64,000 nucleotides of DNA from Gammaproteobacteria bacterium (GTDB lineage: Bacteria; Pseudomonadota; Gammaproteobacteria; SZUA-229), in contig JAPHSS010000008.1 in the NCBI GenBank assembly GCA_026195255.1, positions 1 to 64,000 of the forward strand. The letters are read 5' to 3'. Position 1 is the stretch's first letter, and every line of letters begins with the position of its first letter. Positions 9,596 through 17,282 of this stretch are shown here, in pieces. The position numbers and the translations under genes are program-made. Under the pieces are notes generated by a model, which saw nothing but the letters and a program-made list of their open reading frames with translations, did not search any database and was not told where the DNA came from.

Positions 9596-10531
9596 TCAAT
9601 AACGCGGACCATAATAATTCGCAGGTGGATAATTCGCAGGTGGATAATAATAACCCGGTGCCCTTACCATGGGTTGCGAGTTTGGATGAACGGGCTGATT
9701 TCTCTGCTGCGACTTTAGCCACTGCTGATACGCCATCTCCTGCTGTCGCTGTTGCTCCTGTTGTTGCAACATAAACTGTTTCTGTTGCTTAGCCTGCTGC
9801 TCTTGCTGTTGCAACATATACTGTTTTTGTTGCTCAGCCTGCTGTGCCTGTCGTTGCGCCATCATTGCCTGACGCTCTTTAACCCATGCTGGTGCTTCAG
9901 CGCCAGCTTGTGTAGATTCTCGATTAGCGGTGAACGGCCTTTGATTCATTTGCTGCTGCATGTAATTGCGTTGTTCGTTTAGCCACTCTGGTTCTTGTGT
10001 ATTGTTTCTCATATCTTGATTCGCATTTGCCATTGCAAACGATTTTCTTCTTTCTTCCATGGCTTTACGACGCTCAGCAAATAGTTTATCCATATCTTGC
10101 TGCCTACTGATACCCCTATCTTTTCCATTATTCGAAGCCGTACTGCCTGTTGTTTGTGCTGTTGTTTGTGCTGTTGTCATTGCTGCTGTTTCAGACCCTG
10201 CCTCATCGGTATTACCAGCCATCAGCATAATGCCCATAATGCCTGAAATGAATAAAACAAAAGTCATAATCAGGGCATAGGGTATTTTTTGATCCTGTGT
10301 GTCACTCTCAACGTTTACAGGTTCTTCAGGCTTTTCAGGCTTTTCAGCTGACTTAACATCATCTTCAGATGGCATAAGCCCCATATCTTTGAGCTTTTCG
10401 GCTACTTTTTCATTGCCTTTTTCACTGGCTTTTTCACTAACCTTTTCATTGGCTTTTTCACTGGCTTTTTTACTACTCTTTTCACTAACCTTTTCATTGG
10501 CCTTTTCATTACTCTTATCATTTTTAGTCAT
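9596..10531 (-). CDS. low-complexity membrane protein with Lys/Glu repeats and Gln-rich tail
   Basis: About 311 residues. The N-terminus is a run of short repeats of the form S/N-E-K-A/V/S (for example NEKVSEKASEK). One membrane helix follows near residues 85-105 (ALIMTFVLFISGIMGIMLMAG), so the repeats lie on one side and the rest on the other. The C-terminal half is Gln/Met-rich with heptad-like EQQKQYMLQQQ repeats, then a Tyr/Pro tail (PPANYPPANYYGPRY). Start ATG at 10531 has GAGGA 8 nt upstream; an ATG at 10546 in frame is less likely. No family recognised. It ends the dynamin-like operon, 53 bp after it, so a membrane-linked partner role is a guess. Confidence 0.62.
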   Translation of the reverse strand: MTKNDKSNEKANEKVSEKSSKKASEKANEKVSEKASEKGNEKVAEKLKDMGLMPSEDDVKSAEKPEKPEEPVNVESDTQDQKIPYALIMTFVLFISGIMGIMLMAGNTDEAGSETAAMTTAQTTAQTTGSTASNNGKDRGISRQQDMDKLFAERRKAMEERRKSFAMANANQDMRNNTQEPEWLNEQRNYMQQQMNQRPFTANRESTQAGAEAPAWVKERQAMMAQRQAQQAEQQKQYMLQQQEQQAKQQKQFMLQQQEQQRQQEMAYQQWLKSQQRNQPVHPNSQPMVRAPGYYYPPANYPPANYYGPRY

Positions 10532-10584
10532 GGCATAATTCCTCATAATTTAAATCAATAATACGATATATATTAAATTTCAAA

Positions 10585-12087
10585 CTAGGCAACATCTGCA
10601 CTGATAGCTGTCGCAAGCACTTTTTTTTGTGTTTCACCTTCCGTTTCTAAATCTGTATCTCCAGAAGGTCGGGCATACTGGTCATTTAGTTTTTGAATAA
10701 ATAAATCAGCCTGATTTTTCACCTTGTTGATTGTTCTTTTTGAAAAGAAACCCCAACCTACAACTTGAGGTCTAAATATACTTCTGAAAAACAACGTGTT
10801 TTTTACAAATGCCCTTTTCAAAGTCACTTTAAATTCGTCTGAATACTTACCAGCCATTAACTTTTTTAGCTGTCTTTTAATTGCAAAATTTCTTGATGTA
10901 AAATGAATACCCAGGAACAGTAAATACAATACAAGAATACCTGTTAACTGTTTGCCAGTTGATTCACTCATCCAGTTAAAAAATGATGAAAATATATCAG
11001 CTATAAAAGAATCCATCATCATCGAGACACCAACAATAACGCCTGATACAACTAGTACGAAAACATCCAGACTGAGCACAGTTCTTCGCCAGTCTGATAT
11101 CATGGAAATCAACTTCGGCAACTTCTCATCCTCAATTTCCCTGGCCGTTTTATCCAGTGCACCTATAATTCGATATACTCTATCAATATTCATCTGCTCA
11201 ATACGGTCATTTATGGCATTTAAGTCAGTATCTCGTTTTTGCTCAAACCGCTCACGAACAACATCATCTTCAATTACCACGGCAGCATCCGGATTATAAA
11301 TAGTATAAAATTTACCTGCTGTCAGACCTTCAGCCGCAAGTGCTCTTTGCCACGACGCTATAACATCTTCCGGATTGTCTTCTCTTACCGCTGCATCAAT
11401 CTGATTTAAAATATATACAAATTTGTCTGCATTTTTTTGATATATTTTGTCAGCTACCAGATGTTTTAAAGTATCACGCATCGCACCCGGCTCAGGATGA
11501 CGTGCGTCAAAAAATATAAGAACCAGGTCAGATAAGTCAATAATATAATCGGTGATTTTAAGTGTTTCAGTTCGTTGGTCATCCGCATCAAATCCCGGCG
11601 AATCGATAAATATTCTACCTTTTGATTTTATATCCGGGCAGGTTTTCATCTGCATATATGTATTGATACGGTCACTTGCACCAGGCGCCACCTCTTCAAG
11701 CACGTCCGCCATATTGTAAAAAGGGAACCTCGGATCCGCTTCCAGTGATATGCCAGGCAGGACACGGGCCTGTTGTTCAGCCGAATAACATATTACGGTA
11801 AATTTATCATCAACCGCCTGAGTACCGGTTTCCTGTAACGAGGAATTAAGATAATGATTAATAAATGTTGATTTACCTGCTGAAAAAGTACCTAAAACAG
11901 AAATAAGTGGCCACCAGGGTATCTGCGTCGCGTATGACTGATCTCTCGCCAGCAAGCCCATTCGGTATCCGACTCTATCCAGCTTTTTAAACTCTTCTAC
12001 CGCACTCACTAACAATGGATTCTCAGCTAGCAAATGCTTTTCAAGGTCTTCAAGACGTTGTTTTATCTGACTATCCGCTCCGAACAT
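10585..12087 (-). CDS. dynamin-like GTPase with two membrane helices
   Basis: A 500-residue GTPase. G1 is GTFSAGKST at residues 66-74, G3 is DSPGF and G4 is NQID, the pattern of bacterial dynamin-like proteins. After the GTPase domain two hydrophobic segments lie around residues 335-355 and 385-400, separated by a short loop, and a basic region follows. The helical stalk typical of large dynamins is short. It is probably a membrane-bound GTPase that acts on lipid or envelope. It is followed by the repeat-rich membrane protein at 9596, likely in the same transcript. Specific function unknown. Confidence 0.78.
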   Translation of the reverse strand: MFGADSQIKQRLEDLEKHLLAENPLLVSAVEEFKKLDRVGYRMGLLARDQSYATQIPWWPLISVLGTFSAGKSTFINHYLNSSLQETGTQAVDDKFTVICYSAEQQARVLPGISLEADPRFPFYNMADVLEEVAPGASDRINTYMQMKTCPDIKSKGRIFIDSPGFDADDQRTETLKITDYIIDLSDLVLIFFDARHPEPGAMRDTLKHLVADKIYQKNADKFVYILNQIDAAVREDNPEDVIASWQRALAAEGLTAGKFYTIYNPDAAVVIEDDVVRERFEQKRDTDLNAINDRIEQMNIDRVYRIIGALDKTAREIEDEKLPKLISMISDWRRTVLSLDVFVLVVSGVIVGVSMMMDSFIADIFSSFFNWMSESTGKQLTGILVLYLLFLGIHFTSRNFAIKRQLKKLMAGKYSDEFKVTLKRAFVKNTLFFRSIFRPQVVGWGFFSKRTINKVKNQADLFIQKLNDQYARPSGDTDLETEGETQKKVLATAISADVA

Positions 12088-12477
12088 GTGTCACCCCTAA
12101 TTAATTAAAGACCAAGATTGAGCATGTCTCTACAAGCAAATTAGACATATAATAGCTCATTCTAATATATATAAACGGCCATTCTTTGCGTTAAGACAAT
12201 TGATACTTACTTTATTTATTGGTCCAGTTAACCTAACTTTTTTAAGCTGAAATGAACAGGGTTAATCCCTTGTAGATAATTATGTGCTAAAATACTAATT
12301 CAATACTTCGAATTGTTTCGGTTTCCCGCAGTTAGCATGCAGTATGTCTGTTGTTTTTGTTTGTGAACATATTCCTGGTATCCCTGTAGTACCATCCCTT
12401 AAAAGTGGACTATGCTCATAATACTGTGTAAATGGTTATCAAATGCCATTGCACCTCCTATCATATAGGCAAAACAC
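12088..12477. other. intergenic region upstream of the DEAD-box helicase gene
   Basis: About 390 bp between divergent genes, AT-rich. It should hold the promoters of both. No clear -35/-10 pair stands out. A long untranslated leader, as seen for cold-induced helicases, is possible but not demonstrated. Only a weak ribosome binding site (AGGC) precedes the helicase start. Confidence 0.35.
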
Positions 12478-14340
12478 ATGACTACCGAAACGGTAAGCTC
12501 GTTTAATGAATTAGCGCTTAATAAATCCCTGTTAAAAGCGCTAGATGAAGTCGGTTATGAAACCCCTTCACCAATCCAGGCTGCAACCATCCCTTTATTA
12601 CTGGATGGCAGAGACATCATTGGCCAGGCACAAACAGGTACGGGTAAAACCGCTGCATTTGCACTACCCCTTATATCAAATATAGACCTGAAACAGAAAG
12701 ACCCATCTGTTTTAGTACTCGCGCCAACCCGTGAATTAGCCATTCAGGTGGCGGAAGCTTTTCAGAAATACGCTAAACATATGAAAGGTTTTCATGTTTT
12801 ACCTGTATATGGCGGGCAAGACTTTAGAGGCCAGATTAGCGCCCTGAAAAGAGGTGTGCACGTTATTGTCGGCACCCCGGGTCGAGTTATGGATCATATG
12901 CGCCGAGGCACATTAAAACTAGATGGTCTTAAAGCACTGGTACTGGATGAAGCTGATGAAATGTTACGCATGGGCTTTATTGATGACGTTGAATGGGTAT
13001 TAGAACAAACTCCGCCAAAGCGACAAATCGCTCTGTTTTCTGCAACCATGCCGCAACAGATTCGACGCATTGCGAACAAGTATCTGAACAACCCTCAAGA
13101 AGTCACTATCAAGGTCACAACCGCAACCGCGGAAACCATTCGACAACGCTTCTGGCCTGTCAGTGGTGTACATAAGCTTGATGCATTAACGCGTATTCTC
13201 GAAGCTGAAGAATTTGATGCCATGATTATTTTTGTGCGCACGAAAAATTCAACGGTCGAGCTGGCAGACAAACTAGAAGCCCGTGGTTATGCAGCTGCTG
13301 CAATTAATGGTGATATACAACAAAGCCAACGTGAGCGTTCCGTACAAAACCTGAAGAACGGCAAGCTTGATATACTGGTTGCTACTGATGTAGCTGCCCG
13401 CGGTTTAGACGTCTCACGAATCAGCCATGTTGTGAACTACGATATCCCCCATGACACAGAATCTTATATCCATCGAATTGGGCGCACCGGTCGTGCGGGT
13501 CGTCATGGTGACGCGATTCTTTTTGTAGCTCCCCGTGAAAAACGTCTGTTACAGGCTATTGAACGAGCCACCAAAAAGCCTATCGATATGATGGAGCTAC
13601 CTTCTACTGAGCTTATCAACGACCAACGTGTAGAGAAATTCAAACAACGCATTACAGATGTAATAGCCTCTAATGATCTTTCTATGTTTAATAAGATGAT
13701 TGAAGAATACCAGCAGGAAAATGATGTTTCAGCCCTGAGCATTGCTGCAGCACTGGCACACCTGCTACAGGGAGAATCACCCTTTCTGTTGCAAAATAAA
13801 CCACAGAAGAAAATGGATAAAAGCTGGAAAGACAGCGACCGTTCTTCATCAGACAGAAAACCTTCTCGACGAGATAGAGATCGCGGCAATGATAGAGGTC
13901 GAGAGCGTAATCAGGACAGAGGAAAAGACCGCTCAAGAAAAGATAAACCACCTGCTGAAGACATGGCTAGTTACCGCATAGAAGTGGGTAATAACCACGA
14001 TGTAAAACCGGGTAATATTGTCGGCGCAATTGCTAATGAAGCGGGACTGGATAGTAATAACATTGGTCATATCAAAATTTATGATGATTATAGCCTGGTA
14101 GATTTGCCAAGCGGCATGCCAAAAGATGTATTTAATGATCTTAAAAAAGTATGGGTATCGGGCCAACAATTACAAATCTCTAAACTGGGTGAGTCTAAAA
14201 AAAGCGATTCCAGGAAAAAAGAAAGCCCTAAAGGCAAAAGTCAGAAACGCGAAAAACTGAGCATTAAACCTGATAAGAAAAAAGATAAAAACAGAAAAAG
14301 AGACAAGAAAAACATCGGTAAAAGAAAAACCTCAAAATAA
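12478..14340 (+). CDS. deaD: DEAD-box RNA helicase DeaD/CsdA type
   Basis: A 620-residue helicase. Motifs in order: Q motif YETPSPIQ (27-34), motif I AQTGTGKT (51-58), Ia PTRELAIQ, GTPGRVMDHM, II DEADEML, III SATMP, then VATDVAARGLDV and HRIGRTGRAG. A DbpA-like RNA-binding domain lies near residues 488-565 (MASYRIEVG ... YSLVDLPSGMP), flanked by an Arg/Asp-rich stretch and a Lys/Arg-rich tail. That layout is DeaD/CsdA rather than RhlE or SrmB. It unwinds RNA in ribosome assembly and cold adaptation. A cold-shock gene lies 1.5 kb downstream, though in its own transcript. Confidence 0.93.
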   Translation: MTTETVSSFNELALNKSLLKALDEVGYETPSPIQAATIPLLLDGRDIIGQAQTGTGKTAAFALPLISNIDLKQKDPSVLVLAPTRELAIQVAEAFQKYAKHMKGFHVLPVYGGQDFRGQISALKRGVHVIVGTPGRVMDHMRRGTLKLDGLKALVLDEADEMLRMGFIDDVEWVLEQTPPKRQIALFSATMPQQIRRIANKYLNNPQEVTIKVTTATAETIRQRFWPVSGVHKLDALTRILEAEEFDAMIIFVRTKNSTVELADKLEARGYAAAAINGDIQQSQRERSVQNLKNGKLDILVATDVAARGLDVSRISHVVNYDIPHDTESYIHRIGRTGRAGRHGDAILFVAPREKRLLQAIERATKKPIDMMELPSTELINDQRVEKFKQRITDVIASNDLSMFNKMIEEYQQENDVSALSIAAALAHLLQGESPFLLQNKPQKKMDKSWKDSDRSSSDRKPSRRDRDRGNDRGRERNQDRGKDRSRKDKPPAEDMASYRIEVGNNHDVKPGNIVGAIANEAGLDSNNIGHIKIYDDYSLVDLPSGMPKDVFNDLKKVWVSGQQLQISKLGESKKSDSRKKESPKGKSQKREKLSIKPDKKKDKNRKRDKKNIGKRKTSK

Positions 14341-14352
14341 TCCGATAACTTA

Positions 14353-14398
14353 TTTTTCAGGTAGCCGAGACTTAAGCGAGTCTTAATTACCTGAAAAA
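14353..14398 (+). terminator. inverted repeat after the helicase gene
   Basis: Outer arms TTTTTCAGGTA / TACCTGAAAAA and an inner pair AGACT / AGTCT form a long hairpin just after the stop. A third copy of the TTTTCAGGTAATT arm occurs about 10 bp further on. No T-run follows the stem, so the role as terminator is uncertain. Confidence 0.45.
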
Positions 14399-14519
14399 CA
14401 AGCTATTTTCAGGTAATTATTTCAATATTCTTCAATAGCTATATTTCGTAAGGTAGCTGCATAAATCCATCAGCATGTTACAATGGCTGGCATTTTTCGA
14501 TGCGACCTTATTAATAAAC

Positions 14520-15767
14520 ATGAAATTCAGTAAAAGTTTTGATACCCCTAACCCCATTCCTGCAGAAGCTATTAGCAATGCTGTAAGCCAGATGGAGCAC
14601 GGTATGCTCTATCGATACGGTCATACTGATGACGTCAGTGAAGTATCAAAATTAGAGGCTGCATTTGGCCTGTATACCGGTCACAAGTATGTTGTTGCCG
14701 TCAATTCCTGTGGCAGTGCCATGTTTATCGCATTAAAAGCCATGGACATACAGCCGGGTGAAGGCGTTTTTACTAATGCATTTACCTTTACTGCTGTGCC
14801 TAGCAGCATTGTTCATGCGAATGCAAATCCTGTATATATTGAATGCAATGACCAGTATGTTATTGATTTACAACATTTTGAACAACAAATCGTTAACCAC
14901 CCCGATGTACGCTTTTTTATCCTGTCTCATATGCGCGGGCATATTGCCGAACTGGACAAAATAAAGGCGCTTTGTGATAAAAACAATATCAGACTGATTG
15001 AAGACTGTGCTCATGGTCTGGGTAAACGCTGGAATGTCTCAGATACAGATAAAGATCACTTTGTAGGCCACCATTGTGAGATCGCCTGTTACAGCACACA
15101 AAGCCATAAGATGCTTAATTCTGGAGAAGGTGGTTTTATTGCAACAAATGATGGCCAGCTTGCGGCTTATTGCATACTCGCCGCCGGTTCGTATGAGGGT
15201 TTATACAAAAAACACCTGGCTCGGCCTATGGACGACAGCCTGTTCGAAAATATTAAGTTTGATGTACCCAACTTTAGCTTACGTATGAATAACCTCACAG
15301 CTGCTATTTTGCGTCCACAAGTTGAATTAATTGATGAGCGCATTGCTTCCTACAAAGAAAAATACCAAAGCTTAATATCACTTCTTTCATCTGTTAAACA
15401 CATTGATATACCTGAACCCGTGGATAGCGCTGAAAACGTAGGAGATAGCCTGCAATTTAATTTAATTGATTTAGATAGTGCCGATATCACACGATTTATC
15501 AGTAATGCAAAAGAGAAAGGTGTAATCATTCAGGTATTTGGTCGTAATAACAATGCCCGTGACTTCCGTAACTGGCAATACTCATTTGAAGATATGCCCG
15601 GTTGTGAAAAAACAGCAGAACTTATTTCATGTGCTTGCGACCTGCGGCTACCCATGTCTTTTACGTTAGATGATATTAAGTTAATTGCCGCAATCATTTC
15701 AGAAACCATGACTGATACCATAATTGAAGTAAGCGCCGATACAGCTATCAAAAGTCTTGCAGGTTAA
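14520..15767 (+). CDS. DegT/DnrJ/EryC1/StrS family aminotransferase
   Basis: About 415 residues, fold-type I PLP enzyme. Signature parts: VNSCGSAMFIALKAM (cofactor phosphate region), TNAFTFTAVPSSI, IEDCAHGLGKRW with the Asp that binds the PLP ring nitrogen, and YSTQSHKMLNSGEGGF with the likely Schiff-base Lys. Such enzymes make amino sugars for surface polysaccharides or antibiotics. Here it is isolated, with no sugar cluster around it, so the substrate is not clear. I chose ATG 14520 by homology (MKFSKSFDTPNPIP); an in-frame ATG at 14475 is possible. The strong terminator at 15822 follows. Confidence 0.85.
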   Translation: MKFSKSFDTPNPIPAEAISNAVSQMEHGMLYRYGHTDDVSEVSKLEAAFGLYTGHKYVVAVNSCGSAMFIALKAMDIQPGEGVFTNAFTFTAVPSSIVHANANPVYIECNDQYVIDLQHFEQQIVNHPDVRFFILSHMRGHIAELDKIKALCDKNNIRLIEDCAHGLGKRWNVSDTDKDHFVGHHCEIACYSTQSHKMLNSGEGGFIATNDGQLAAYCILAAGSYEGLYKKHLARPMDDSLFENIKFDVPNFSLRMNNLTAAILRPQVELIDERIASYKEKYQSLISLLSSVKHIDIPEPVDSAENVGDSLQFNLIDLDSADITRFISNAKEKGVIIQVFGRNNNARDFRNWQYSFEDMPGCEKTAELISCACDLRLPMSFTLDDIKLIAAIISETMTDTIIEVSADTAIKSLAG

Positions 15768-15821
15768 TCACTACTGACTCTTTTCGAGTACACGATCCCG
15801 GCGGATAAAAATATAAATAAC

Positions 15822-15853
15822 AAAAAAGGCCGCTCAGTGAGCGGCCTTTTTTT
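15822..15853. terminator. strong bidirectional rho-independent terminator
   Basis: A perfect 15-bp inverted repeat: a GC-rich core GGCCGCTCA / TGAGCGGCC flanked by A6 on one side and T6 on the other. It serves both the aminotransferase gene (plus) and the cold-shock gene (minus), which converge here. Confidence 0.93.
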
Positions 15854-15893
15854 ATTCACACCCTGAGAAGGGTAATGAAATAGCGTTTAATAA

Positions 15894-16100
15894 TTAAACA
15901 GCTACAATGTTCTCAGCTTGAGGACCTTTCTGGCCTTGAGTTACAGTGAACTCAACTTTTTGACCTTCAGTCAGTGTTTTAAAACCAGAACCCTGAATTG
16001 CACTGAAATGTGCAAATACGTCAGGACCATTTTCCTGCTCGATAAAACCAAAACCTTTAGATTCGTTAAACCATTTAACTGTACCAGTAGTCGTAGACAT
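15894..16100 (-). CDS. CspA-family cold-shock protein
   Basis: A 68-residue single cold-shock domain: [16 protein letters not shown] carries RNP1 (KGFGFI) and DVFAHFSAI carries RNP2. These bind single-stranded RNA and DNA and act as RNA chaperones. Length and sequence match the CspA/CspC family; the exact paralogue cannot be named. The gene has AGGA about 9 nt before the start, a good sigma-70 promoter at 16273-16300 and a leader of roughly 165 nt, which is the arrangement of cold-inducible csp genes. Confidence 0.95.
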   Translation of the reverse strand: MSTTTGTVKWFNESKGFGFIEQENGPDVFAHFSAIQGSGFKTLTEGQKVEFTVTQGQKGPQAENIVAV

Positions 16101-16266
16101 AATTTTCTATCCTATTTATTCAAAAGTAATTAATGCCTCATTACAACAATAATCATTGCGCAGAGACGGGTTGTGCTGGAAGTGTTTTACATATGAGAAC
16201 AGGACGGAGTACTACTTTGGAACTTCGAAATGTGGTGTGCATAAGTATTAACGGCACTTTCTAGCT
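16101..16266 (-). promoter_or_regulatory. long 5' leader of the cold-shock gene
   Basis: From the predicted start site near 16266 to the start codon lie about 165 nt without a gene. Long structured leaders control csp mRNA stability and translation by temperature in other bacteria. I do not recognise the E. coli cold-box sequence here, so thermoregulation is inferred from the layout only. Confidence 0.5.
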
Positions 16267-16272
16267 GAATGA

Positions 16273-16300
16273 ATTATAACCCGCTTTAAACCTTAGTCAA
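16273..16300 (-). promoter_or_regulatory. sigma-70 promoter of the cold-shock gene
   Basis: On the minus strand TTGACT (16295-16300) and TATAAT (16273-16278) are separated by 16 bp. This is close to consensus: the -10 is perfect and the -35 differs at one base. Confidence 0.85.
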
Positions 16301-16355
16301 CGTTATAAGTTATTAAAATTTGATGAAATATCCATGTTTTTGAGGAAAAATCCAT

Positions 16356-16559
16356 TTATTTGCTGCTGAATTGATTAGATGAGCCAAATTGACTAAAAAA
16401 CGCGCTAATTTTTTCAAAAAAAGGGCTTTGTATTTGCTTGTTAAGGTTTTGGGAATTTTTCCTTTTATGTGTTTTTCTATACTCTATTAACTCTTCCTGT
16501 CGTCGTTCATAAGACTTATTGGCTCGACGCACCATATCACTATATTCAACTGAAGACAT
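16356..16559 (-). CDS. small hypothetical charged protein
   Basis: A possible 67-residue protein, rich in Arg, Lys, Glu and Ser (SYERRQEELIEYRKTHKRK), with a Phe/Ser-rich C-terminus. No family recognised. The ribosome binding site is weak. In the next frame upstream (to 16681) a hydrophobic segment (FMVMLIFIMWSIFIC) is encoded; a small membrane protein split by a frameshift is another reading. Low confidence that either is real. Confidence 0.33.
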   Translation of the reverse strand: MSSVEYSDMVRRANKSYERRQEELIEYRKTHKRKNSQNLNKQIQSPFFEKISAFFSQFGSSNQFSSK

Positions 16560-16791
16560 ATGCCAGAAGCACTTTCAACGCGACTGCTTAATAATGGTTT
16601 AGAGCTACCGCCTTTAGGTGAACTACATATAAAAATACTCCACATGATAAATATAAGCATAACCATAAAGTTTATAATCATTGCTTATGCGACTGTGTTT
16701 TTAAAAAACAGTTTCAACTTTAGAGCTCAACGGTATTTTATAATAAAATAATATAATGACCTTCAATAAGTTAAAGTTATGAGCTGGCGTT

Positions 16792-17004
16792 TTATTCTGG
16801 TATTAAAATCGAATTATAACCGGCACCATCAATAATCAATGAAATCTCCATGGCTGAATTGTTACTTTTAATAAATGCCATACCCGAGTCTAAATCAACC
16901 TCAACAGACTCGACTTCTTCTATAACGTTTAATATGTTTAAAATTTTAGAGACATCGGATTCGTTATTTAATCCATTAATTCTAAAATAGTGTAATTCCG
17001 CCAT
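16792..17004 (-). CDS. HMA-like small protein without the CxxC metal site
   Basis: A 70-residue protein whose size and pattern (YFRINGLNNE ... EEVESVEVDLDSGMAFIKS ... IDGAGYNSILI) match the ferredoxin-like HMA fold of CopZ-type metallochaperones. The metal-binding GMxCxxC loop is replaced by GLNNESDV, so no Cys is left. ATG 17004 is chosen because GGGGA lies 6 nt upstream; the frame is open to 17034. It lies about 280 bp downstream of the cusA-like gene in the same direction. A relation to copper handling is suggested by location only. Confidence 0.6.
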   Translation of the reverse strand: MAELHYFRINGLNNESDVSKILNILNVIEEVESVEVDLDSGMAFIKSNNSAMEISLIIDGAGYNSILIPE

Positions 17005-17198
17005 GTTTTCCCCAATAAATTTTCTTACACACACTATAAAACTGATATGTAAAAAATGGTAAATCTCACGTATTAAAATAATACGAACAACTACAGAGTT
17101 ATCCGGCCTCCACCTTCTATTTATCCGCTACCTGATGAAAAGAGAATTCTTTGAAATATTTTTTAAGTAGCTAAAAATATTAAAGCCAACTTAAATTT

Positions 17199-17244
17199 TT
17201 AACTATAAAAACTATTATCTTAACATTATAGTTTTTATAGTTAA
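17199..17244. terminator. AT-rich perfect 17-bp inverted repeat after cusA
   Basis: Arms at 17199-17215 and 17228-17244 are perfect complements and are almost purely A/T; the loop is 12 nt. It begins 39 bp after the cusA stop. It could form a terminator-type hairpin for the efflux operon, but it lacks the usual GC-rich stem; an operator-like site is an alternative. Confidence 0.45.
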
Positions 17245-17282
17245 TTTACTACACAAAACTGCAAACACTTAATGTTAAGTCT

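Noticed and set aside
10299-10538. Hydrophobic Ser/Phe-repeat frame on the plus strand
   Set aside because: It is the antisense of the Lys/Glu repeats of the minus-strand gene.
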